Positions 52,853-61,104 of a stretch of 64,000 bases of DNA are shown here, in pieces; the stretch's first letter is position 1, and each line of letters starts with the position of its first letter. The notes beneath the pieces are model-generated. The model did not search any database. It saw nothing but the letters and a program-made list of their open reading frames with translations, and was not told the origin of the DNA. Origin of the DNA: G963674685 sp964591275 (GTDB lineage Bacteria > Lernaellota > Lernaellaia > JACKCT01); assembly GCA_964591275.1 (NCBI GenBank), contig CAZQAE010000027.1, positions 1 to 64,000 on the forward strand, written 5' to 3'. The position numbers were made by a program, and so were the translations under genes.

Positions 52853-54490
52853 TTAGCCCATGGATTCCACAATCCTCTGGGCCAATTCAATATCCAAATC
52901 CGGAACGGCTAAAAGCCCCTCCATGGACACGTTTTTCAGCTTTCGACGGTTTGTATAACCGGCTTTATACAAGGCCTCCGAACTTTTCAACCCAACTCCG
53001 TCAAGTTTCATCAAATCGACAAGAAGTTCCGGCGCCACACCCTGGTCTTCTTTGCTCATCGCCTGCGCCAAAGGCGCCTCAATGGGGCTGCCCGTCCCGG
53101 CGGAATCACCCTTTTCGGACTGGACTAGATCATTGATGGTTTTTACGCTTTTTGAAGCAAAATCCGCACCGAGCGAGAATACTTCGTCGCCAGTCTCATC
53201 GCTTTGCTCCTCGCCAGTTTCATCAACGTCCTCCGGCGGAGGCAGGGGCCATTCATTTGTGTCAAGAATATGATTACAGATTTCGATGATTTCCTTGGCT
53301 TTTTCCAGGTTGATTCCCGGGAAGCGCGTGAGATCCTCGGGATTCGCATCCGCCAATTCCTCCACGTCCATATATCCCGATTTGATAATCAGATCGGCGG
53401 AAATGTCCGGAATCTGCGGTATTCGTTTGAATGTTGATTTGGCGATCTCGGAAATTTCTTTCCACTTGCTTTCGGATTGAATATCCAGTTTCCATCCTGA
53501 AAGTTGAACCGCCAGACGAACGTTTTGGCCCTTCTTGCCAATCGCCAAAGACAATTGGTCATCGGCGGCAATGATCTGCATCGAGTGGCTGTCCTCGTCG
53601 ATGATAACCTTGAGCACCTCGGCAGGCGCCAGAGCATTGCATACAAACTTCGCGGGGTTTTCCGAATAGGGCACGATGTCAATTTTTTCGCCGCGCAGTT
53701 CGTTGACCACGCTCTGAACACGACTGCCCTTCATACCAACGCAGGCGCCGACAGGATCGACATTGGAATCCCTGCTGAGCACGGCGATCTTCGCGCGAAG
53801 TCCCGGTTCCCGAGCTGCGGCACCAATGGTAACGATCCCTTCCGAGATTTCCGGAACTTCCAACTCGAAGAGCATTCGCAGGAATTGCGGGCTGGTGCGG
53901 GATAATATGATTTGCGGGCTGGTTGAGCTTTGCACAACATCCTGGATATAAGCCCGAATCCGCTCACCGATCTGATAATTCTCTCGATGTATCTGATCCT
54001 TTTGGTAGACGATGCCTTCGGCTCTGCCCAGATCGACTATATAGTTTCCTTTTTCAAAACGGCGCAAAATACCGTTGGCGATTTCGCCCTTCCTGTCCTT
54101 GTATTCATTAAATATCAGATCCTTTTCCGCATCACGAACTTTCTGGATAATAACCTGCTTGGCCATTTGAGCGCTGATGCGACCGAAGTTCTTGGTATCA
54201 ACTTTTTCGCCCAGCGAATCCCCGAGTTGCGCTTCCGAATCGAGAACGCGCGCTTTGTCAACCTGGATTTCCAGAAAATCGTCCTGAACTTCTTCAACGA
54301 CCTCGCGAAATCGGAAAAGTTCGACCTCTCCCAATGTCTCGTTAAACTGAGCTTCCACGTCGAACTCAATGCCCAACTTCTTTCTCGCGGCCGTCAACAT
54401 TGCCGCTTCAAGAGCTTCGACAATAACTGCGCGGGAAACACCGCGATCCTTGACCACCGTGTCGATGATTTGGTTAAGATCTGAAGCCAT
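52853..54490 (-). CDS. nusA: Transcription elongation factor NusA
   Basis: Binds RNA polymerase and RNA, promotes pausing, termination and antitermination. N-terminal domain (LNQIIDTVVKDRGVSRAVIV ...), S1 domain near 135-200 (GNYIVDLGRAEGIVYQKDQI), two KH domains (VGACVGMKGSRVQSVVNELR; LSLAIGKKGQNVRLAVQLSG), then two helix-hairpin-helix repeats (LTRFPGINLEKAKEI and LDGVGLKSSEALYKAGY) separated by an acidic linker. 545 residues. Ribosome site GGAGCG near the ATG. Confidence 0.96.
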   Translation of the reverse strand: MASDLNQIIDTVVKDRGVSRAVIVEALEAAMLTAARKKLGIEFDVEAQFNETLGEVELFRFREVVEEVQDDFLEIQVDKARVLDSEAQLGDSLGEKVDTKNFGRISAQMAKQVIIQKVRDAEKDLIFNEYKDRKGEIANGILRRFEKGNYIVDLGRAEGIVYQKDQIHRENYQIGERIRAYIQDVVQSSTSPQIILSRTSPQFLRMLFELEVPEISEGIVTIGAAAREPGLRAKIAVLSRDSNVDPVGACVGMKGSRVQSVVNELRGEKIDIVPYSENPAKFVCNALAPAEVLKVIIDEDSHSMQIIAADDQLSLAIGKKGQNVRLAVQLSGWKLDIQSESKWKEISEIAKSTFKRIPQIPDISADLIIKSGYMDVEELADANPEDLTRFPGINLEKAKEIIEICNHILDTNEWPLPPPEDVDETGEEQSDETGDEVFSLGADFASKSVKTINDLVQSEKGDSAGTGSPIEAPLAQAMSKEDQGVAPELLVDLMKLDGVGLKSSEALYKAGYTNRRKLKNVSMEGLLAVPDLDIELAQRIVESMG

Positions 54491-54525
54491 AACGCGCTCC
54501 TTCGTCTAAAAAGCGGATTTGCCGT

Positions 54526-54990
54526 TTAGAACTCGTAAATCATGTTGGCCTTTTCAACAAGGCCTTCGGGAATTTCGTATTCACGATTATCTACGGAAAC
54601 GAACCAGGAGTCGCTTTTCACCGCGACAAGGCGCCCCTTAAAAGTGCGACGGTCATCAATGTTTCGTTTCGTTTTCACTTCCACAAGTTTGCCGATCATT
54701 TGCCCGGCGTCTTTGCCGATCCGAATCGGCCTGTTCAAACCCGGACTTGATACTTCCAGCTTGTAGGTTCCGGTCAGATAATCCTCGACGTCCATGATCG
54801 TCGACAATTCGCGGCTGACACGGGCGCAGTCATCGACCTGAATCCCGCCCGGACTATCAATATACACACGCACAACGCGATGCATGCCGTTTCCGACTAG
54901 CTCAATGTCAAACAATTCAACATTGCAATCACGGCATACCCGCTCAGAAATATCGCGAATTTTATCAACGGAGCCATGAATTGGTTTCAT
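54526..54990 (-). CDS. rimP: Ribosome maturation factor RimP
   Basis: First gene of the operon; needed for 30S assembly. CRDCNVELFDIELVGNG, VRVYIDSPGGIQVDDCARVS, YKLEVSSPGLNRPI and the C-terminal SH3-like part (FKGRLVAVKSDSWFVSVDN) are family marks. 154 residues. The ribosome site is weak (GGGAAATCGG region). A terminator-like hairpin sits in the leader, 31 bases upstream of the ATG. Confidence 0.94.
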   Translation of the reverse strand: MKPIHGSVDKIRDISERVCRDCNVELFDIELVGNGMHRVVRVYIDSPGGIQVDDCARVSRELSTIMDVEDYLTGTYKLEVSSPGLNRPIRIGKDAGQMIGKLVEVKTKRNIDDRRTFKGRLVAVKSDSWFVSVDNREYEIPEGLVEKANMIYEF

Positions 54991-55020
54991 GAAATATATC
55001 CGATTTCCCAGATTCCAAGC

Positions 55021-55054
55021 AAAAAGCGGGCCCCGTCAAGGGGTGCCCGCTTTT
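55021..55054 (-). terminator. Terminator or attenuator between the radical SAM gene and rimP
   Basis: A 10-bp stem (AAAAGCGGGC with GCCCGCTTTT, 55022-55031 and 55045-55054) with further inner CCC/GGG pairing, followed on the minus strand by a T-run (55025-55021). It ends transcripts arriving from the gene at 55168 but also lies downstream of a candidate rimP promoter. Confidence 0.8.
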
Positions 55055-55078
55055 GAAGAAGCTGGCCTATTTGCGCGC

Positions 55079-55107
55079 TATATACCACGCGAAAAATCTA
55101 ATTGCAA
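55079..55107 (-). promoter_or_regulatory. Candidate promoter of the rimP operon
   Basis: On the minus strand: TTGCAA (55107-55102), a 17-base spacer and TATATA (55084-55079). Transcription would start near 55072, giving an 82-base leader that includes the hairpin at 55021-55054. Both hexamers are self-complementary, so the direction rests on the position of rimP. Confidence 0.4.
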
Positions 55108-55167
55108 GACAAAACTGCGCGCTGCTAGTGTCAAACCAAGAGGGCAGTTAAATACTCAATTTTTCGC

Positions 55168-56443
55168 TCATTTTCCATGGCTATCCGAAGCATTTCGATA
55201 AAGCGTATTATAGCAACAGAAGGGGTAGGCTCCTTGATCCGTCAGGTAGATGTGATGACAGTTTCTTGCGCCCTGTAAGTCGAATCCATTATCGCTGTAA
55301 AACTTTTCAATGTTGACAAATATGAAATCAGCCGGGAAGTCGCCCTCGCTCGGCCTCAACATTTTTGCGGCGTGCCACGCAAACTTCAAAAAAGCGCGGA
55401 TTTCCCTTATCGCCCATCTTGGTGAAAAAAAACGATTGCATGGGATCAGCCGCTTCTTTTGACTAAAAATAATGAAGGAGTACATGCACGGCCTTGCGCG
55501 AAACATGGGATTTTGCGTGAAGCGAAACAGATTTTGGCCCATTTTCTTTCCGGCCAGGATATCTTCAATCCGCACCTGCCCCTCAGTCCCCTTCTCAATG
55601 GCCTGCATTACATCGAAAACATGCGTTTCGCCGTTTTCGTTCTCGCCCATCCTTCCGACATCCGAACATGGATAAAAACTGACCCTTCGTATGTTTGGAT
55701 GCGCCGCCGCGAACTGTAAAATGGGGACAACCTGGTGATCATTGATCCCTTTTTTGACCATGACAGCCATGTGAAAAAAGAAACCAAGCTGACTCGCCTT
55801 TATGATAACTTCATTTTTGACGGCCACCAGATCCCTTCCGCGAAAAGCCATGGAAGCGCTCGGGTCCAGGCCGTCGAACTGCAAAATGATCCAGCGCAAT
55901 CCCGCTTTTTTAAGCTTGCGCAACAGGTCGTTTTCCAATAGCAGCAATCCATTGGTATTCAGTCGCGGAACAAGACCCCTCTTTTCAATAATGGCTTCGA
56001 TGATTTCCGGCAGATCTTCGCGAAGCGTCGATTCTCCACCGACCAGTGAGATATTCGGAGCGCCGGACCTGCCGCGATAATCCGGAATCATATTCAGAAT
56101 GTCCTCAATCGAAGGATCTTTGGCTGCGCTTACGTCATTCGCCCTCGAAAAACAGATGGGACACTGAAGGTTACAGCGGGTCGTCACGTCGATGGCGAAT
56201 GTCGTTTAGATAATTCGCTACTCTGGCATCGCCAAGGTTAACGGATCCAGACCCCGGAAGACCTGCGTCATCGCTGGATAATACCGTTCAATATACCTGC
56301 GCCGACTTGAAGAAAAGCGCCCGGCTTTCACCGTGCTCGGGGCAACGCCGCAATATGAAGACATCGCCATCGGCTTCGTACAATTCGCCTGATATCCGAG
56401 CCGCGCAAATTGGGCACAAGGTTTTGATGTCTTTAATCTTCAT
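55168..56443 (-). pseudogene. Decayed radical SAM gene (zinc-ribbon N-terminus cut off by frameshift and stops)
   Basis: The intact C-terminal part (55168-56187) has the cluster motif TTRCNLQCPICFSRAND, LVGGESTLREDLPEII, RLNTNGLLLLENDLLRKL and further Cys (CCYN), so it is a radical SAM protein of the Tes-like/MoaA-like type. Upstream on the same strand, from ATG at 56443, MKIKDIKTLCPICAARISGE and RRCPEHGESRALFFKSAQVY encode the zinc-ribbon domain that normally precedes it. The two parts are separated by a frameshift near 56290-56298 and by in-frame TAG (56218-56220) and TAA (56206-56208); the linking sequence YYPAMTQVFRGLDPLTLAMPE is still legible. Three lesions in 100 bases mean the full protein is not made. 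A GTG at 56187 could still allow the C-terminal part to be expressed. Confidence 0.75.
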
Positions 56444-56669
56444 CGTCGGCATCATCGGCTTTCGAGTTCCAATAAGTCAATATTTGAGCAAAAGTCAAAA
56501 CGAGCAAAAATAAATCGAGCATTCACCCAATAGTTCCAGCAACTTGAAAATATGGATTTCAGGTGTGCCCGGTGGGCGTGACACGCTTCATTTTGGGTGA
56601 TAGCGTGAGCACCCGAGGAATTGCGCCTTTCAAACGACAATGACGTGTTACATCATAAACTGAGAATTT

Positions 56670-58046
56670 ATGACTGAGCCAAAAGAAACTTCCACAATTG
56701 CGCTAATTCATCCGCCGACAAACGCGGTGACGGTGACGCCGCCGCTGGGTCTTGGTTATCTGGCCTCGTCTGCGCAAAAGGCCGGCTTCGGCGTAAAAAT
56801 CTACGATCTGGCGCGGCGACATATCGACCTTGCGCATCTTCGCGGGATTCTCGCCGAGACAAAACCTCCTTATATCGGCCTAACAGTTTCCACACCGAAT
56901 TACCTTAGCGCCAAAGGCGTCGCCGAAATGCTCCACGGTCTTGCGTACAAACCAACGATCATTCTCGGCGGCCCGCATGTCTCCTTTTACCCGGCTGAGG
57001 CTCTTGACGAATTCCACGGCGATTTCGTCGTTTGCCTGGAAGGAGAAAGGACGCTTGTCGATCTTCTGAGGACATTGCAAAGAGGGGGCGATCCAGAATC
57101 GCTTCGCGGCATTGCTTTTAAAAAAGGCGACGGCATTATCAAAACGGAAGCGGCAAAGATCACGCAGAACCTCGATGATCTTCCGTGGCCGGCATGGGAT
57201 CTCATCGAACCGCACCTCTATCCGCCGATCCCGCATCAGCTATTTGTCAGACACTTACCTGTCGCACCGGTTCTGACAACGCGGGGATGCCCATTCGCAT
57301 GCCCTTTCTGCTCGGTCACATCTCTTTTCGGCGCTGCCATTCGCTGCCGAAGTCCCGAAGATGTTGTCGCGGAAATGCAATTACTGATTGCGAAATTCGG
57401 CATTCGTGAAATTCACCTGGAAGACGACAACCCTACGCTCAACATCGAACACATGGAAAGCCTGTGCGAGCAGATGTTGTCCGGAGGGATCAGCGTCCCG
57501 TGGAAATTTCCGAACGGAATCATGGTGCACAACGCCGACGATTCTCTGCTGACGACGATGCGCGACGCCGGGTGCTACCAGATTTCACTGGGCATCGAAA
57601 CGGCGAATGAGCAAAGCGATCTGGGAAAATCCGTTTCTCTGGTCAAGGTCCAGGAAATTACGAAAACCGCCCGCCGTTTAGGAATGCAGACCGTCGGCCT
57701 TTTCGTCCTTGGATTGCCCAACGAAACCGAAGCCATGACGAATAAAACCATAAAACTTTCACGCCGGTTGGGCCTGCGCTTCGCGCATTTCGGCATATAC
57801 ATACCACTTCCGGGAAGCCGCTGGGGAGATGAGATACAGCAAAAGGAACGCAGCCTGGAATCCCTAAACTTCTTCACAGCCTATCAAAAAGACCCCGTCG
57901 CAGCCGCGAAAATGAAAAGCTACCAACGCAAAGCGGTGCTTCTGTTTTACTTGCGCCCGCTGACCATGTGGCGCCTGCTTTCCATGATTAAATTCCGGCA
58001 GATCACCGGATTCATCAACACTTTCGTCAAATATGTTTTTGGATAG
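56670..58046 (+). CDS. B12-binding radical SAM protein
   Basis: 458 residues. The N-terminal part is a cobalamin-binding Rossmann-like domain (IALIHPPTNAVTVTPPLGLGYLA in part; IILGGPHVSFYPAEALDEF). The radical SAM core has TTRGCPFACPFCSVTSLFG (CxxxCxxC), IREIHLEDDNPTLNIEHME and GLFVLGLPNET. Such proteins (DUF4080/BchE-like group) carry out methylations or ring and bond rearrangements. The C-terminus (about 400-458) has a hydrophobic segment (VLLFYLRPLTMWRLLSMIKF). Divergent from the radical SAM pseudogene. Substrate unknown. Confidence 0.87.
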   Translation: MTEPKETSTIALIHPPTNAVTVTPPLGLGYLASSAQKAGFGVKIYDLARRHIDLAHLRGILAETKPPYIGLTVSTPNYLSAKGVAEMLHGLAYKPTIILGGPHVSFYPAEALDEFHGDFVVCLEGERTLVDLLRTLQRGGDPESLRGIAFKKGDGIIKTEAAKITQNLDDLPWPAWDLIEPHLYPPIPHQLFVRHLPVAPVLTTRGCPFACPFCSVTSLFGAAIRCRSPEDVVAEMQLLIAKFGIREIHLEDDNPTLNIEHMESLCEQMLSGGISVPWKFPNGIMVHNADDSLLTTMRDAGCYQISLGIETANEQSDLGKSVSLVKVQEITKTARRLGMQTVGLFVLGLPNETEAMTNKTIKLSRRLGLRFAHFGIYIPLPGSRWGDEIQQKERSLESLNFFTAYQKDPVAAAKMKSYQRKAVLLFYLRPLTMWRLLSMIKFRQITGFINTFVKYVFG

Positions 58047-58088
58047 AACGTCCCCGAACCGGCATTTTGTCGTAAAAGCAGATCATTA

Positions 58089-58263
58089 GAACAAAGCACC
58101 ATTGCCGTCGACGAGGTTGCGAATCTCTTGAAAGTGGCGGACAATATCGCGTATACGATGGTTCGGGGAGTGAAATACCTGTAAGGCCAGCGGACGTCGG
58201 CGATTCAGGCGTGCGGACATCAACGATCGCGGAAGTGCAAACCAGATCAGCGCAACGCAATGA
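58089..58263 (+). pseudogene. Degenerate excisionase-type helix-turn-helix gene
   Basis: One frame reads EQSTIAVDEVANLLKVADN and IAYTMVRGVKYL before a TAA. From about 58180 another frame continues with CKASGRRRFRRADIN. Together they recreate the common excisionase/helix_turn_helix_17 pattern (…VAELLKVS…TVYRLIKAGELPAFKVGGQWRFRREDIE). A frameshift near 58172-58180 and the lack of a start show the gene is broken. It fills the gap before the ATPase module. Confidence 0.65.
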
Positions 58264-58298
58264 GGGTGAAACAAAGGGATGATTGGGGGACAGCAGTA

Positions 58299-59423
58299 AT
58301 GACGCAATCACTCGATAAAATCACGATTAAGGGATTTAAATCGATTCAGTCGCTCGTTGATTTTGAGCTGACAAACCTCAACGTTCTCATCGGCGGCAAC
58401 GGTGTCGGTAAAAGCAACTTCATTGATTTTTTCCGCTTGTTGCGCGCCATGATGGAATTGCCTCTGCCGGGACTGGCAAGCGCAAATCTTCAGGCTTATA
58501 TCACCGATGGCGGCGGCAGCGATGATTTTCTCTTCAATGGCCCCAAGGTCACGAATCAAATCGAAGCGAAGATAATGTTTGACGACAAAGGTTACCGTTT
58601 CGAACTGGCACCCACCGCTAATGAAACATTCATCATCAATAATGAAGCGCAGTACCTCGCCTACGCCGATGAGCCTTGGTTGGAATATGGGAGTGGAAAT
58701 ACAACGCCGAAATTACTTAAGGAAAAATTATTCGGCGACCTTGCGGGAAAGCATAGTATAGCCGCTAATATCTATTCTGCGATTTCATATTGGAATATTT
58801 ACCATTTTCACGACACCAGCAAACTTGCACCGATGCGCCGTTTCGAGACGATTGACGATAATGAGTATTTGCGGTTTGACGCTGCAAATATTGCTCCTTT
58901 TTTGCTGTTTTTGAGGGAAGAGCAAACAAGTTCCTATAAGGAAATCGTTGATACCATTCGTCTTGTGACTCCCTTCTTTGATAATTTTATTTTGAAACCA
59001 AATAAAAAAGATAAAGTCCGACTTCGGTGGCGGCAAAAGGGATCGGATTACCCCTTCAATCCTAGTCACCTGTCCGACGGCACGCTTCGATTCATTTGCT
59101 TAACGACCGCACTGCTACAACCTGATCCGCCTTCAGCAATAATCATTGATGAGCCGGAACTGGGCCTGCATCCTTATGCCATCGATATTTTAGCCGAACT
59201 GATGCAGGCGACATCAAAAAGAACTCAATTAATTATTTCGACCCAGTCTCCTGCTCTCGTGGACTGCTTTGATCCAGGCGATATCGTTATCGTGAACCGG
59301 AAAAACGGCGCATCGACATTCCGACGTTTGGATGAAAAGGAACTTTCCTCCTGGCTGGAAGACTATTCACTGGGCGACCTTTGGCGAAAAAATATCGTCA
59401 CGGCGGGACCCGCCCATGAGTAA
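58299..59423 (+). CDS. AAA (OLD/RecF-like, AAA_21) ATPase of a two-gene module
   Basis: 374 residues starting at 58299 (GGGGGA upstream). Walker A is LIGGNGVGKSNFIDFF, the ABC-type signature is LSDGTLRFICLTTAL, Walker B is AIIIDEPELGLHP, and the switch is IISTQSP (Gln where many relatives have His). This is the SMC/RecF-like ATPase fold used by OLD nucleases and by several phage-defence systems. The stop overlaps the start of the DUF4276 gene by eight bases, so the proteins are made together. It probably uses ATP to sense invading DNA or proteins and act through its partner. Not assigned to a named system. Confidence 0.86.
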   Translation: MTQSLDKITIKGFKSIQSLVDFELTNLNVLIGGNGVGKSNFIDFFRLLRAMMELPLPGLASANLQAYITDGGGSDDFLFNGPKVTNQIEAKIMFDDKGYRFELAPTANETFIINNEAQYLAYADEPWLEYGSGNTTPKLLKEKLFGDLAGKHSIAANIYSAISYWNIYHFHDTSKLAPMRRFETIDDNEYLRFDAANIAPFLLFLREEQTSSYKEIVDTIRLVTPFFDNFILKPNKKDKVRLRWRQKGSDYPFNPSHLSDGTLRFICLTTALLQPDPPSAIIIDEPELGLHPYAIDILAELMQATSKRTQLIISTQSPALVDCFDPGDIVIVNRKNGASTFRRLDEKELSSWLEDYSLGDLWRKNIVTAGPAHE

Positions 59424-60099
59424 TGTCCAAATTCACGTTGTGGTCGAAGGCGCGACTGAACAGACTTTCGTGCGTGATGTTTTAGCGCCGGAAATGGCTA
59501 TCAAGGGCGTATATCTCCAAGCCGCGAAAATCGGCAAACCCGGTCACAAAGGCGGTGATATCCGATTTGAAAGAGCCCTTAATGACATTGGAAATTTTCT
59601 CAAACAGCGAAAAGATATCTACATTTCAACAATGTTCGATTATTTTCGTATCGATTCAAATTGGCCCGGAAAAAGCAAGGTTCAAAAACGTATTCGGGAG
59701 GGGACATCGCTATCCGCTATTCAAAAGGCTGAAATACTGGAATCCGCAACTCAAGTAGAAATTGATAAAACTTTTTCTGAATGGGATCCGGGAAGCCGCT
59801 TTATCCCATATATCGAAATGCATGAATTTGAGGCTCTTCTTTTCAGTGACGCCCATAAACTGGCGGATATTATCAACATTGACAGAAGCCGTATTGAAAA
59901 AATTCTCGGAGACTTTAATAACCCGGAAGAAATCAATGACGATCCTACCAAAGCCCCGTCCAAACAACTCTTGGCATTAAAGCTTGGATATAGAAAGGTG
60001 GCAATGGGCAAGGCGGTTTCTGAAGCTATCGGGATTCAGGCAATTAGAAGGAAGTGCCCTCATTTCAACAATTGGTTAGTGAAACTGGAAAATCTTTGA
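59416..60099 (+). CDS. DUF4276 (TOPRIM-like) partner of the ATPase
   Basis: 227 residues starting at 59416, eight bases inside the ATPase gene. The N-terminus IHVVVEGATEQTFVRDVLAP has the Glu-Gly-x-T-E pattern of DUF4276, a TOPRIM-related family of predicted nucleases. Further blocks: YISTMFDYFRIDSNWPG (acidic position of the metal site), FIPYIEMHEFEALLFSD and DPTKAPSKQLLAL. By analogy with OLD and with two-gene TOPRIM/ATPase defence systems (for example PARIS, whose effector belongs to a different DUF), it is likely the nuclease effector. This is inference. No antisense or immunity gene is seen. Confidence 0.84.
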   Translation: MSNVQIHVVVEGATEQTFVRDVLAPEMAIKGVYLQAAKIGKPGHKGGDIRFERALNDIGNFLKQRKDIYISTMFDYFRIDSNWPGKSKVQKRIREGTSLSAIQKAEILESATQVEIDKTFSEWDPGSRFIPYIEMHEFEALLFSDAHKLADIINIDRSRIEKILGDFNNPEEINDDPTKAPSKQLLALKLGYRKVAMGKAVSEAIGIQAIRRKCPHFNNWLVKLENL

Positions 60100-60177
60100 C
60101 ACGATATCGATTCTCACTCTTCCTTACGAGTTTGCCGAGTTTTTAATTGACTCCCGCCACTATTGTTCGCCATTCAA

Positions 60178-61104
60178 TTAAGTTCCCACGATCCTCATAT
60201 TGCCAAATGGCGATCGACACTCGGCAAGTTCGTCTGGAGTCATAAGCCGCGCGAGATTTTCGCCGCCCATGGCCGGCAGTCCGGATCTTCCCAGGCGCGC
60301 CAATTTCCCCATCCAAAAAGGATGGTATGGCAATAGCGCCACCTGATCCGCGCCGACTTCCTTTAAGAGATTGGCAATATCTTCCAGATTTTCCTGCGTA
60401 GCAGTCATTCCCGGGATCAAAGGAACGCGGGGCAGCACGCATACGCCGCCCTCCTTAGAGCGGCGAAAAAGATTTCGAAAATTTTCCAGTATGCGTTTGT
60501 TGTCGACCCCGCAAAGCTCTTTATGGCGGGCGGGATCCATGATTTTAATATCAAAGTAGATGGCATCCAGGTGCGGATATAAAAACCTGTCGAAAGCGGC
60601 GCTGTCGAAAAAACCGGCGGTTTCCAGCAATACATGTACATGTCGTTGCCGCAACTTCGCAGCCACTTCCCCCGCAAATTCCGGATACATTGCGGGTTCT
60701 CCGCCGGAAAGGGTCACGCCCCCTCCCGAGGCCGTGTAAAATGGAATATCCTTTTCTACGCGGCTGCAAACTTCATTCACTGAAAGGCTCATGCCGCATT
60801 TTGCAAGCGCCCCCGAAGGGCACTGCTCCAGGCAATCACCGCAAAGATCGCATTTCCCGCGATCCAAAAATCCGATAAGGTTTCGACTCAGCGCCTGTTG
60901 TTTGCAAACCTCGATGCAACTATCACAACCAATGCACTTTTCCCCGTCAAAGATGATTTCCGCCTGCCGGTTTTGTCCTTCAGGATTGTGGCACCAGGCG
61001 CAAGACAAAGGGCAGCCCTTGAAAAACACAACGGAACGAATGCCGGGTCCGTCATCCAGTGCGTTTCCCTTGATTTCAAAGATCAGCGTCGCTTGCCGGC
61101 TCAT
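60178..61104 (-). CDS. Glycyl-radical-enzyme activating enzyme
   Basis: 308 residues. The radical SAM motif is FFKGCPLSCAWCHNPEGQ (CxxxCxxC), followed by a ferredoxin-like insert with two 4Fe-4S motifs (KCIGCDSCIEVCKQQAL and KCDLCGDCLEQCPSGAL), then YTASGGGVTLSGGEPAMYP and YFDIKIMDPARHKELCG. This is the PflA-type activase with extra clusters, typical for GREs other than PFL. The start overlaps the stop of the GRE gene by four bases (ATGA), so it is its dedicated partner. It puts the glycyl radical on the enzyme at 61101 under anaerobic conditions. Confidence 0.95.
   Translation of the reverse strand: MSRQATLIFEIKGNALDDGPGIRSVVFFKGCPLSCAWCHNPEGQNRQAEIIFDGEKCIGCDSCIEVCKQQALSRNLIGFLDRGKCDLCGDCLEQCPSGALAKCGMSLSVNEVCSRVEKDIPFYTASGGGVTLSGGEPAMYPEFAGEVAAKLRQRHVHVLLETAGFFDSAAFDRFLYPHLDAIYFDIKIMDPARHKELCGVDNKRILENFRNLFRRSKEGGVCVLPRVPLIPGMTATQENLEDIANLLKEVGADQVALLPYHPFWMGKLARLGRSGLPAMGGENLARLMTPDELAECRSPFGNMRIVGT

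Noticed and set aside
58299..60099. Naming the ATPase/DUF4276 pair as PARIS
   Set aside because: PARIS pairs its ATPase with a DUF4435 protein. The effector here has the DUF4276 pattern, so only a general ATPase/TOPRIM-like module is claimed.
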